Shown here piece by piece: positions 24,241-35,475 of a DNA stretch of 64,000 bases (position 1 is its first letter; every line of letters begins with the position of its first letter). Source of the DNA: Ustilaginoidea virens (lineage: Eukaryota > Ascomycota > Sordariomycetes > Hypocreales > Clavicipitaceae); the NCBI RefSeq assembly GCF_000687475.1, contig NC_057322.1, positions 1,364,001-1,428,000 of the forward strand, given 5' to 3'. The position numbers were made by a program, and so were the translations under genes. The notes beneath the pieces are model-generated. The model saw nothing but the letters and a program-made list of their open reading frames with translations. It was not told the DNA's origin and ran no database searches.

Positions 24241-24772
24241 GGTCTGGTGCACTGCAACCGCGGCGGGCGGGCGGGCGTGCGACGACGCGTGCTAGGCTGG
24301 GGGCAAGCAGGGCAAGCAGGGCAAGCTGACGTTGACGTTGACGTTGACGTGCTTGTGACACGACGCGACACGACGGGGGCGACAGACGGCTGGGGCGGGG
24401 GCCTGCACGTGGGTGAAGCCTGCATGTGCGCAGTTGGGTTGGGTCATTGTCTGGTAGGGAGCACAGCACCTTGTGGGTGGTGGTAGGGGGGGGGGGATAA
24501 TTTGGGAACGGCTGGCGGAGCTGGTGAGGTCGAATGAGGTGGATGCCTGGCATGTGGTGAAGTGGTGAAGTGGAAGGCAAGAGGTGGTGACTTGGTGTGA
24601 TGAGCGTTGCCGTTGGAGGCACGAGCAGGAGCCAATGAGGACCCGTCACGCTGGATGTACTGACCTCTACTCCGTACGCAAGTGCACTTGCTGTGATCTC
24701 GACAAGCTGCGCGCCGGTGGGTCTACCAAGACGGCGGGAAGAAACAATAGTGAATAGAAAAGAAATGCAAAT

Positions 24773-25116
24773 GTAGATGTAAGCATAAGTACAAGTATAA
24801 ATACAAGTACAAGTTAAACATAAGTACAAGTATAAGTACAAGTACAAGTTAAACAAAAGTACAAGTTAAGCTTAAGTACAAGTATAAATACAAGTACAAG
24901 TTAAACATAAGTACAAGTGCACCTTTAATCCCCCGGTCTCTTACTTACTATATATCACCCTTTCTATTACTATAACTATTATTAGGAGTTACCTATGCCT
25001 TCAAGTATAAATACAAGTACAAGTTAAGCATAAGTACAAGTATAAATGCAAGTACAAGTATAAATACAAGTACAAGCATAAACATAAGTACAAGTATAAA
25101 CATAAATACAAGTATA
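24773..25116. repeat. ACAAGT-type hexamer satellite with an AT-rich interruption
   Basis: Hexamers related to ACAAGT and ATAAAT (for example AAGTACAAGTATAAATAC) alternate over about 340 bp. From about 24920 to 25000 they are broken by about 80 bp of unrelated AT-rich sequence that begins with a C5 run. The satellite resumes in the same unit afterwards. This fits an insertion into, or patchy decay of, an older satellite. Confidence 0.85.
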
Positions 25117-25493
25117 AAAAAAATTAGATACGAACAAAAGACGAGGAAGGGAGAAAAGGGAAAAGAAAAGATAAAGACAAAGAACAGAAAGAAGAAGAAA
25201 AGAAGAGAAAACACAAGACAAGACAAGACACGAAAGACGCATCACACACACAACAAACAACACACAACACCAACGGCACCCGGCACCAACGGACGGATAA
25301 ATTACACGCGCTGGGTATCTGCTGAAAAAAAAAAGAAAAAAAAAAAAAAAGTCTCGTCACGGAAACCCTTTGTCCCAGAGACCCGTTGTCCCAGAACATC
25401 TTGCTTTCCACTCACGGCGGCCCCTCCTGCAGTCTCGCCCCTTTCCCCCCCTTCCCCCCCCTTTTATACTTTGCATCACCCCCCCCCCCCCCC

Positions 25494-25688
25494 CTACTTG
25501 GGGTTCGACCCGTCCAGGTGCATGTACGCTTGCTGCAGGGCCTTGGGCTCCCGTCCGTCCCGCTCCAGCACAGCCACCCAGTCCCGCAGCTGGATGCCCT
25601 TCCCCTTCTCCCTGTCCTCTCGCCACGTCCCCAGCCTGTTCCGCCCCTCGGTCGTCATGGCCAGGCTGCCGGCCGCCGCCGTCCCCGA

Positions 25689-25723
<35 letters not shown>

Positions 25724-27662
25724 TGGGCCCCTTGCCCCCCGGGCCGGGCGTCGTCCTCGTCGGCGTGCTGGCGCCGCTCCCGCCCCGGCCCACGTTCATC
25801 CAGTCGTACGTCTTGCCCGTCTTCTTCTTACCAAACAGCCCGCCCTTGCCGCCCAGCCCCGCAAACATGCTGCTCGTCATATTCTGGTTCGCGTGGCTGT
25901 TGGCCTCGGCCGCCTTCATCGTCTGCTGCTTCTTCATCTCCTTCTTGCTCATGGGCTTGTCAGGCTCGGGCGCTACCGACCCAGGCGTTCCCGGCGCGAC
26001 GCTGCCTGACCGTGACGGCGTCGACCCCGCCTCCACGCCCTCCTTGCGCTTTTGCCGCCTTCGCAGACGCGCCTCTTCCCACTCCCGTTCCTGTCTTGCC
26101 AAGTCTCTCATCGTCACCGTCATAAACGACGATATCTTGGCCAGCTTCTTGTTCCGGGGGCCCGAGTTTTCCAGCAGAGCGTCATCCGCGGATCCTGGGA
26201 CATTGTTAATATCGGAATAATCCTGTGTGACTGGGTGGCCAAAAAGAAAAGAGAGAGAAAAAAAAAAAAGGGTCGGGCAGAAGGGGGGAAAGAGAAAAAG
26301 GGAGGAAACTAGGAAACGAGGGCGCAAAAGGGGGAAAAGCTGGTCAAGGCGCTCACGTTTCAGCGGCGCGGTTTCAGACGGAACCGCAGCCCCGTCTTCC
26401 GCTTCCGTCACCGCGTCCGCTTCCGTCCCACCAACGCCCAATGGCTCCGCATTCATCGGCGCCGCCGCAGCCGTCCATTCTTCGGGAACCTCTCCGTGCG
26501 ACGTCGTCTGCCTGTTGACCGACACCACGCGGGCATCTTCCACCAACTCCCGCAACCTTTGCTTTGTAGCAATCGACAACAGGGCCAGCTGATCCACGAG
26601 AAAAGAGTCTTGCGGTATGTACGATCCCGTCGTTTGCACCATGGTTGACCCCGGGCCGGGCTCCATTTTCACCGTCACCTTGGGAGAAGCAAACTGCTCG
26701 GGCAGGCGCCACTTCCCCATCGTCTGGCTGTTGTTCTTCATGTCCAGGTTCAGACCAACGTGATGCTCTCTTGCAATCTTCTCCGCTTTCCTGTGCAGGA
26801 TGGCCACCAAGAGAAAGGGGTCGTTTACTTCCTGTGTTCGCTGCACAGCGAGCCGCATGGATGACTCCTGCCACGCCTGCTCGGCTGCCTGCAAGGCAAA
26901 CCTGGTCTGATCCTGTTCCGATATCGTCTCGGCAAGCTGGTTGGCTGGGCCCGCCCCGTAAAACGATGCCTTGCCACCAGAAGGATGGTGCGCAAATCCG
27001 GTCCTCGCCTCCGAGTTTGCGTCCATGGCGTTGGAGTACAGCTCTGACATGTACTGTTCTTCTGCCCGTAAGTCGATGCCGGTACCTGCCAGAGAGTCTG
27101 TGACATCGTATTCGTAGTCCTTGGTCGGTCGATCAGCGGGCCGCTGCGGCGGTCCCATGACGCTCGGAGTTTGCGCCGGCGATGCCATGGCCTGCGGCAC
27201 TGCTACCAACGTCGAGCTCGTGTAGATTTGCGGTTGTTGGTGCTGCTGCTGCTGCTGCGGCTGCGTTTGTTGTGACGACGGTGGTTGCGACTGCGGCATC
27301 GGCGTTGGCGGAGGTTGCGGTGTGACAAGAGGAGGCGTGCTCGTGCCCGCACGCGCATCTGGTAGATTCAGCCCCGAGGCATGGTTGCCGTTGGTGTAAG
27401 GGGTATGGTAATTAGACGATAACGAAGCCGTCGGCGAGAACGTCGGAGAGGCGACATTGTTGGCCTGCGGACTACCTGCCGCGCCGGGACTGGCTGCGTA
27501 CGGAGACGCGGCATACGGCGAGCCCGGATGCGAGGATGGCCCGTCAGTACGAACTCTCTTATTCGGAGGCAGCGCGAATCCGGGTTGTTGGGCTGCAGGC
27601 GATGGACTGTGTTGCGGGGGGGAAAAAGCCCGTGGAGGGACTTGCGACTGAGGCTGAGCCAT
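25494..27662 (-). CDS. TAF4: Transcription initiation factor TFIID subunit 4
   Basis: Exon 1 (27662-26357) and exon 2 (26230-25494) are joined by a 126-nt intron and give 680 residues. The intron length is a multiple of three and lacks stops, so retention would also read through; the acceptor choice (CCCAG) is set by phase. The ATG at 27662 is preferred because the open frame upstream (to 27887) is Phe/Ser-rich and leader-like. The N-terminus is Pro/Ser/Gln-rich. The TAF4 histone-fold and conserved C-terminal domain runs from about residue 215 (DSLAGTGIDLRAEEQYMS) through AETISEQDQTRFALQ to the end (WREDREKGKG, LRDWVAVLERDG). A Gly-rich run lies near residue 620. TAF4 pairs with TAF12 in TFIID at RNA polymerase II promoters. 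It diverges from YSH1. Confidence 0.93.
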
Positions 27663-28147
27663 GGCAAACAATCGGCTGCTCCCGAGTCTTGTTCCACGGG
27701 CGACAAGGCAGAAACGAGCGAAATGAAAAGATGAAAGATGGGGGAAAAAAAAGAAAGAAAGCGGCCCCGGATTTGGCGATGGGGAGAATGGAAAGCTTCT
27801 CAACAGGCAGGGCAGCCTGTCACGAAAGAAGGGAATCCTCCCATCCGATGCACAGTTTCCCGCCAGGCGGCTCCCGAAGAGATGCAACGTGTCGTGAGTT
27901 TCAAGGGGATGAAGCGTCTCTCCAGAGCTGGCGCAATTCTCAGCGCGCAGTCTAAGGCGCGTATCGTCGTCGGATAAAGTGATTCGTTGGCGATGCTGGC
28001 CAGCGTCGAGAGGACGAAGCTTGACGGGAAGAATGGGGGTTGCGGAAATTTAAAGTCACGTGATGCACGTCGTTTTGCCTCCCCTGACGTTTTGTGTAGG
28101 GAAGTCGGCGCGTTTTGCGGCGGCGGCGGCGACGGCAGAAGCAGCAG

Positions 28148-28180
<33 letters not shown>

Positions 28181-28507
28181 GCAGCGGCACGGAGCAAGGA
28201 GCGCGACTGCCGAGCTTTACCCGAGCCAAGGCCGTTGACTCGTCGCGAGCGGCGAACAAACTCGACGGCCACAGGTTGCTCTCTGCTGTCATTATTGCAC
28301 TTGCTTGCTTGCTGATACAGTACCATGCGAGACATTGAGCTGGCAGTCGGCTCGTACTGCTGCTCGAGCACCCCTTTGTTGAATCCCGTATTCTAATGAC
28401 GCAACTACTCTTTTGCTACACGCCATCAGCAGCCCCAAGTCTCCAATGTAAGAAGAATAGACAGCGAGGAGATTGATTCCTAACAGCCTCCCAAACGTGT
28501 TGCCACG
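27663..28507. promoter_or_regulatory. Divergent promoter region between TAF4 and YSH1
   Basis: 845 bp lies between opposing start codons. A CGG/CAG-type trinucleotide run (about 28113-28190, including about 11 GCA/CAG units) sits in the middle. It generates poly-Gln and poly-Ala open frames that are not genes. Shared promoter function is inferred from orientation. Confidence 0.55.
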
Positions 28508-31500
28508 ATGGCCTCGAAACGCAAAGCCTCGGCGCTGAACCCGGCCGTCGCCCAAGAACCCGTCGACCCTTCTGACGAGTTGATGTTTCTCTGCCTGGGC
28601 GGTGGCAATGAAGTTGGCCGATCGTGTCACATTGTTCAATACAAGGGCAAGACCGTCATGGTAAGCCAAACGCCGGCCCGGCTGGCTGTCGCATAGACTG
28701 TACCTGGGACGAGAAAGAAAAACCTGTCGTTGACTTGAGGAAACTTTGCAGCTCGACGCTGGACAGCACCCCGCGTACGATGGGCTCGCCGCGCTTCCCT
28801 TTTACGACGACTTCGACCTCAGCACCGTAGACGTCCTCTTGATCAGCCAGTAAGTAGACATCTGCCCGTCCCAAGGCCGACCGGACAAACGACGACTTGT
28901 TCCGCCCCCCCCCCCCCCTGCATGGACTGTTGCGGTGGAACTTGAGAGAGCGTGAACATGTCTTGTGGTGATTTCGTATCTTGGACGGTTTTTGATGCGC
29001 CTTGTATACCATGGATGCCAATTGAATACAATATCGTTTCCGTCGTTTCCGTCATTTCCGTCGTTTCTTGTCTTTGGCCCCTCCCGCGCCCCCTTGGTCC
29101 TCACTCTTGGTGATTTGATCCCAGCTCGTCAGAGATCCTTGCAACCATGAGCGCTCAAAAGCTGACAAGATGCGCAAACAAAAAACAGTTTCCATATCGA
29201 CCATGCCGCGTCGCTGCCATATGTGCTGGCAAAGACCAACTTCCGGGGTCGCGTCTTCATGACGCACCCGACCAAGGCCATCTACAAATGGCTGATTCAG
29301 GACAGCGTCCGCGTTGGAAACACATCTGCCAACTCGACGACGCAGCCCGTGTACACTGAGCAGGATCACCTAAACACGTTCCCTCAAATCGAGGCCATCG
29401 ACTACCACACAACCCACACCATCTCTTCCATCCGAATCACCCCCTACCCTGCCGGCCATGTGCTAGGGGCCGCCATGTTTCTCATAGAAATCGCCGGCTT
29501 GAACATCTTCTTTACCGGCGACTACTCGCGCGAGCAAGACCGCCACTTGGTTTCTGCAGAGGTCCCCAAAGGCGTCAAGGTTGACGTCCTCATCACCGAG
29601 TCGACCTATGGCATCGCGTCTCATGTTCCCCGGCTGGAGCGCGAGCAAGCCTTGATGAAGTCCATCACGGGCATCCTCAACAGGGGCGGCCGCGCCTTGC
29701 TGCCCGTGTTCGCCCTGGGCAGAGCCCAGGAGCTTCTCCTCGTCCTGGACGAGTACTGGGGAAAGCATCCCGAGTTCCAGAAGTATCCCATTTACTACGC
29801 CAGCAACTTGGCCAGGAAGTGCATGGTCATTTACCAGACATATGTCGGCGCCATGAACGACAACATCAAGCGCCTTTTCCGCGAACGCATGGCCGAAGCC
29901 GAGGCTAGTGGCGACGGTGCCGGCAAGGGCGGACCCTGGGATTTCAAGTACATCCGGTCGTTGAAGAACCTCGACCGCTTCGACGACGTGGGCGGGTGCG
30001 TCATGCTCGCCAGCCCGGGCATGCTGCAGAGCGGCGTCAGCAGGGAGCTCTTTGAAAGATGGGCCCCCAGCGAGAAGAACGGCGTCATCATCACGGGGTA
30101 CAGCGTCGAGGGCACCATGGCCAGGCAGGTCATGCAAGAACCGGATCACATCCCTGCCGTCATGTCGCGCAACCTCGCCACCAGCCGCAGAGCACCCAAC
30201 GGAGAAGCAGAAAGACCTCTCATTCCCCGCCGCTGCAGCGTCCAAGAGTACTCGTTTGCCGCCCACGTTGACGGCGTCGAGAACCGCGAGTTTATAGAAG
30301 AAGTCGCCGCTCCAGTTGTTGTAAGTTTTTCCAGAACACCGCATGTGTACATTCTCTTCGCTCCCACTCTCCTGCCCTCTGCTTTTCCCCAACCATGACC
30401 AACACTTGGCCAGATCCTCGTCCACGGCGAACAGCACAACATGATGCGTCTCAAATCCAAGCTCCTCTCCCTCAACGCCAGCAAAACCTCCAAAGTAAAA
30501 GTCTACTCCCCCCGCAACTGCGAAGAGCTCCGGATCCCCTTCAAAGCCGACAAGATTGCCAAGGTAGTCGGCAAACTAGCCTCCCTGCCTCCGCCGCAGG
30601 ACGTCACCGTCGACGCTGCCTCGGCGCCCCTCGTGACTGGCGTCCTTGTCCAAAACGACTTCAAACTGTCCCTGATGGCTCCCGACGACCTCCGCGAATA
30701 CGCAGGCCTAAACACCACCACCATCACGTGCAAGCAGCGCCTCACGCTCAGCGCCGCAGGAATCGACCTCATCAAGTGGGCACTCGAAGGAACGTATGGC
30801 ACCATCGAGCCACTACCCGAGATGAGACACCAAGTCAACGGCAAACCGAACGGCACGGGGGCGGGCAAAGGCGAAGACGAGGAAAAAGAAGAAGACAAAG
30901 ACGAAGGCGAAGACGAAGACGAAGACGAGTACAAGCCCGAAGGGGCAGAGTCCGAAGCCGCAGACGAAGAAGTGGGCACCCTCGTGGCAGCGTACCTCGT
31001 CATGGGCTGCATCACGGTGCGCTACCGCACCACCGGCCAAGTCGAACTCGAATGGGAAGCCAACCTGCTCAACGACGGCATCGCAGACTCCGTCATGGCC
31101 GTCCTGTTCAGCGTCGAGTCCTCCCCCGCGGCTGTGAAGCGCTCCTCCGCCAACCATGCGCACCACCAACCCGTCCGGCCAGACGAGGAAAACCCGCACG
31201 CGCGCCCCTCCTCGGCGGATCGCCTGGAGCGCCTGTTCTGGTTCCTGGAGGCGCAGTTTGGCGCCGACAACGTCCGCCCCGTCGAAACGCCCCGTCTGGC
31301 TGAGCAGGAGCAGCAGCACCCGGACGAAACGGCAGTCGACGGGGACCAGGACTCGGAGGAGCGCCAGAGGAAGGAGATTGAGCGCCTGCACAAGCTGGGG
31401 ATTCCTGTCCCCGGGATATCCATCAAGGTCGATAAGATGGTCGCGACGGTGTGGCTGGAGGATCTGGACGTGCAATGTTCTAACAAGGTGTTTGCGGACA

Positions 31501-31556
31501 GGGTACGGGCCGTGGTGGAAAGAGGCGTCGAGGTGACGGCGCCGCTTTGGGCGTAA
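28508..31556 (+). CDS. YSH1: Cleavage and polyadenylation endonuclease Ysh1/CPSF73
   Basis: Four exons (28508-28660, 28752-28849, 29189-30320, 30414-31556) give 841 residues, typical of fungal Ysh1. The metallo-beta-lactamase core carries the zinc motif HFHIDH at residues 84-89, built across the second intron. GHVLGAAMF and TGDYSREQDRH follow. The beta-CASP part includes LPVFALGRAQELL and GYSVEGTMARQ. The C-terminal domain starts near residue 490 and contains a strongly acidic Glu/Asp/Lys insert (about residues 600-640). This nuclease cuts pre-mRNA 3' ends in the cleavage and polyadenylation factor. The second intron is unusually long (339 nt) and has a C14 run and TTTCCGTCR repeats. Confidence 0.96.
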
Positions 31557-31878
31557 GGTGGACGACGGCCTTGTTGGTATGCGCAGAATCGTTTGTTCGC
31601 ACGGGGAAAATGCCGGCATTGGCAGTTAGACGATTTATTTTGGCAGGCGCATAAAAATCGCCACCTACATGTGGCCGTGGAAAAGGGGAGACAGACGGTC
31701 AAAAAGGCGAGCATCATTGCGGCTGGCTATTGGCTACATACCGGACGCGGACCTCTTTTTATATGTAGGATAGGATGCATTCCGTAATTGTACAAGCTAC
31801 CTAGCTAGTCTGACTGGGAAGGGAAAAAAAAACAAAGACATAAAGGGAAAACAATGGAGCAAAAGTGCGCGTACAGGT

Positions 31879-34799
31879 TCATCCCAGAAACTCCTTCAAG
31901 TCCTCCGACTCTTCCAAAAGGGTGTTGAAGGAAAACGGAGCAAAAGGCCAGCCGGCAAACTCGGCAAACTTGGAAAAGGACTCGACCCATGCCAGTCGGA
32001 GAGAGTGCAACATGGCGCTGGTGCCTTCCATACAAACCAGAATGGCGATGGCTGTTGCGAAGTGGGAAAAAAAAAGAAGAAGAAGAGGCATTAGCAGACT
32101 GGTTCGACAGTGGTGTGGTTCATCAAGGAGGGAGGGCACAGGTACATACTCAGGAAGAACCACAGGTAGAAACCCGCGACAATCATCACGACCCCGAGTG
32201 CGCCGCCCACAGTCAGGGTGTTGCCGAGAGTCATGTCCCACAGCACAATACTGAGCTGCTGGTGAGCCAGGGACAGAGCCCACAGACGGAGGTAGGAAGC
32301 AGTGTGGGAAACGCAATTCAAGCAAAATTCTAGGCATCAGTTAGTTGGATGTCTCTGGGTGCGCAAAACATGCAAGGCCTAGGGGGCTGGACTGAAGACG
32401 AGGCTCTCACCGATAGTATGAATGATTTGATGTATCATAACCTCGCTAAACTCAAACTCCTCGTGCTCTTGGTCAATGTTCTGGGAGATGATGGCCACAC
32501 CTTGGCCGTTTCCGTCAAAGCTATTGCCGTGGCCGTTGACCAGACCCTCGTTCTCATCGTCGCCATCCAGAGCGCTAACCCGGGACGTCTCGCCGATACC
32601 TCGATATCCCTTGGCTCTAGCTCGGTTGTGCTCCCATCGTAGGTAAAATGGCTTGAGGAAGAGGAGAACTGGAACTTGGGCAAATGCCAGCAAGAGGAGA
32701 AAAGTCTGCACAGTAGCTTGACCCTTGTATAGTTGCACGTCCAGCTTGCCCGGTTGAAGGAACATGTAAATGAGCATGTTTAGCAGCCCGGGAGGCTGTC
32801 CTCCAATTGCAGGGTCCGGGTTTGTCCAATCAACAGTCCACTTGTAGATGATGCAGACAACCAGGTAACCGAAGATGGACTGAAAGAAGATCATCCCGGG
32901 AACAAAGTTGCCCCAGATATCAATTGGCCTTTTGAAATGCCGGGCGTTGATGTACGAGAAGCAGAGAGAATATGTCATGTGAGCCCATCCGAGGATGATG
33001 CTCATCTTCATCTTGTAACTGTTGCTGAATAAAAGAGCATTCTCTGAGCCGTGCCATGCCCAGTCCAGACCAAATGGATATCGATATCCGTGCGGGTTCA
33101 GCACGGCCTCGACTGTGTCTCCCGGTTGCCAGTTTTTCTTCCTTACCAACTCCCAGGCGCTCGGAAACAGGGTCATGGACTTTGAGAAGACGTCGTTGTA
33201 AATGAGGCCAGTGAATATCGAAAAGACCGCCATAACCAGTGCAATGTACCGGCCGTAGAATATCATGGCGAAGAGCTCGAAAGTTACCTTCTTCAGCGGC
33301 TTTTCCCAGTAAATCATGGCAAGGGCGGCAGACAGCATGATGACGGCGTGGCCAAAGTCACCAAACATGACGGCGAAGAGAAAGGGAAAGGTGACAAACA
33401 CCGGCATAGCGGGGTTGACTTCTTGGTAGGTGGCGGTACCATAGGCGTTGACGATGGTCTGGAAACCTTCCGTGAACTTGTTCGTCTTGAGGTAGGTTGG
33501 CGGCGTCTTGTTTGTGCGGATTTCGTTGACGATGGAAGGCACGGAAAGACCGGCTCGGTTGGTAACGTCCTGAAGGGTAGACCTGATCAAAGGCATGTCG
33601 TTTGTCGGGCACCACGCCTCCGCAATCAGAGTCCGCCTCGCGCGATCGTATGAAAACAGATTGAGAGTGCTGTACACGGCCTTTTCCTTGGCGATAAGGA
33701 CCATCCAGGCTGAGAGAGACTGGGAGATTTGGTTGAGCTCGGCAGCAAGGGTGGTCTGCGTGTTCCGAAGCACACTTTGCACATCCTGCAAGCGACCGTT
33801 GACTTCGTGGATCTGGTCCCGTCGAAGATCGCTATTCTCGTCAACATTGTACACCTCGGCACCCATAGATTCGGAGATCTTGCGAATCTTGGCGAGAATC
33901 TCCTTGCCGTGGGCAAAGATGACGAAGACGTTCTTGTTGATGGACTCATTGTTGGTAGGATCCACCAGCGGCTCGGGGATCTCGGACTGGTTCATGTACA
34001 AGTTACCACGCAATGTTCGCCACAATATCCGTTCAAAGGCGGCCACACGCTCCCTAGCAATGACACCGGCCACGAATCCAATGTTCATCCCAGAGAAAGA
34101 CCGTTCAACTTCGGGGGCATCTCGGTGCTGCTCAACGTCTGAAAGGAGCGGGGCATCGTCATTGTCGGTTGAAGCCCTAATCTCCTCAACGTTGCCATGA
34201 GCTCGATCGAAGAAGCTGCCGGCCTCTCTAAGCACCCATCTCCATTCGGTGAGGTCGCCCTCCCGCTTCTTGAGGGTCTCGTAGCTATCGTTGAGAGCAA
34301 AAATCCGCTGTTCGAGTTTCTGGCTTCGCTCGGCGAGCTCATCAATCTCGGATGTCGAGGGTGACGCAAGCCTCTCAGTGTCCAGATCCAGCTTCCGGAG
34401 AGTAATCCCTGCCTTTTCCATTTGAGCGTGAAAGTATCCTATACCCCATTAGACTGAAGAGCCACCTCAGCGGCAGATGGAAAAAGTCACATACGCAGCT
34501 GGCGTTCCACATTGTCAAGACGTCGGATTTCCTGGGTGTAGGTTCGCTGGAAAGCACTAACATCCTCGTTTAACTGCTCCGAACAAAGGAAGAAAAGAAT
34601 TAGCTTCCAGATTTCTTTGCGCGGGTGGCGCAATGGGCCAAGACGGATAAGAGGAATACAAGTTTCTTACGTCACGAAACTGGCACAATCCAAGCTCTCC
34701 AAGTGCTGTGACTACCTCCCGACCGATTTCGTTGGAGACATACAGCTGCACCATGCTCATATCCGCCGAGCGGAACGGAGTGTCCTGCTTAGGAGCCAT
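31879..34799 (-). CDS. VPH1: V-type proton ATPase subunit a (Vph1-like)
   Basis: Five exons (34799-34671, 34573-34495, 34438-32411, 32329-32150, 32051-31879) give 862 residues. The N-terminal half is the cytosolic domain ([13 protein letters not shown] at the start, coiled-coil stretches near 55-140). The C-terminal half is the eight-helix membrane domain ([25 protein letters not shown]). The essential arginine of the proton channel is at residue 760 in [16 protein letters not shown], coded in the small fourth exon; it corresponds to yeast R735. Subunit a anchors V1 to Vo and forms the proton half-channels of the vacuolar pump. All four introns are 56-98 nt with consistent phase. Confidence 0.96.
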
Positions 34800-35475
34800 G
34801 GCGTTGCTAATGAAGCCTCAAGCTCACAGGCGGGTTGACATGGAGCTCCTGGTTGATAAACGGAAAGCAGCGTGAGACGTCGACAAATGGCTTGCCCGTG
34901 GCGACAAGCCAAGTAGTCGACATCACGTGAATATGTGGATCCAACCCCCCCAAACCCCATGTAGCCCGTCCAAGGTACGGGATCCACAAAGTCGATTCAG
35001 CCAACGTCAAAACTTGATGGAAAACCCAACCGGAAACTGTAATCTTGTTTCAACCTTCAACTTGGCAATATTCAGCCCCTAGGTTTTTCAAATGGATATG
35101 GCGACGAATAAAATAATCATTCCAGGAGGAAAAGAGTTTATAAACGACGTGACAATATGAATATGACTCAGAGTCCCACCTCACTCCACACCAGCTAGTA
35201 CAATGCTCTTTTTTTCTTCTCCCCTGGTCGCCCAAAGGTTTATGCAAGAACAAAGTGGTATCAAAGTCCCGGTATGCTTTTCAATCATCATCATCAAAAT
35301 GTTGCTTTTCAAACCACCCAACAGTTCTTTAAAACTCCTCGCGTGCAAAAAAAAAAAAAAAAATAAAAAAAAAAAATAAGTAGAGATGCAAATGCCTTGC
35401 GATGCTGAAATGTAGGAGAGGAAAAGGCAACAACAGAGAAAAAAAAGTCGTTGGCGGCAAGTTTCGCGACTCAGG
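34800..35475. other. Spacer between VPH1 and the F-box/LRR gene
   Basis: Contains the VPH1 5' region and the F-box gene 3' region. A mixed A-rich tract lies at about 35347-35379. No gene seen. Confidence 0.5.

Larger units (their letters stand above)
13322..25493. other. 12-kb region with no supported protein gene
   Basis: This is the longest gene-free stretch in the window. Open frames are short or low in complexity, occur equally on both strands, lack family motifs, and many are created by microsatellites. I checked for 5S, tRNA and spliceosomal RNA signatures and saw none. The left half is ordinary mixed sequence with homopolymers (G runs near 15410-15425 and 16373-16400, A25 near 18042). 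The right half is dominated by tandem repeats listed separately. The stretch at 21200-22900 has mixed composition and could include an untranslated leader or a non-coding transcript. Confidence 0.6.

Noticed and set aside
24773..25116. Possible CRISPR array or telomere repeat
   Set aside because: The units are contiguous hexamers without unique spacers, there are no cas genes, and they do not match the fungal telomere repeat TTAGGG.
27663..27887. In-frame N-terminal extension of TAF4
   Set aside because: The 75 extra residues are Phe/Ser/Pro-rich and look like a translated leader. The ATG at 27662 begins the typical Pro/Gln-rich start. It cannot be fully excluded without transcript data.
29463..30437. 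324-codon minus-strand open frame
   Set aside because: It is antisense to YSH1 catalytic exons. The codon-mirrored composition explains its length.
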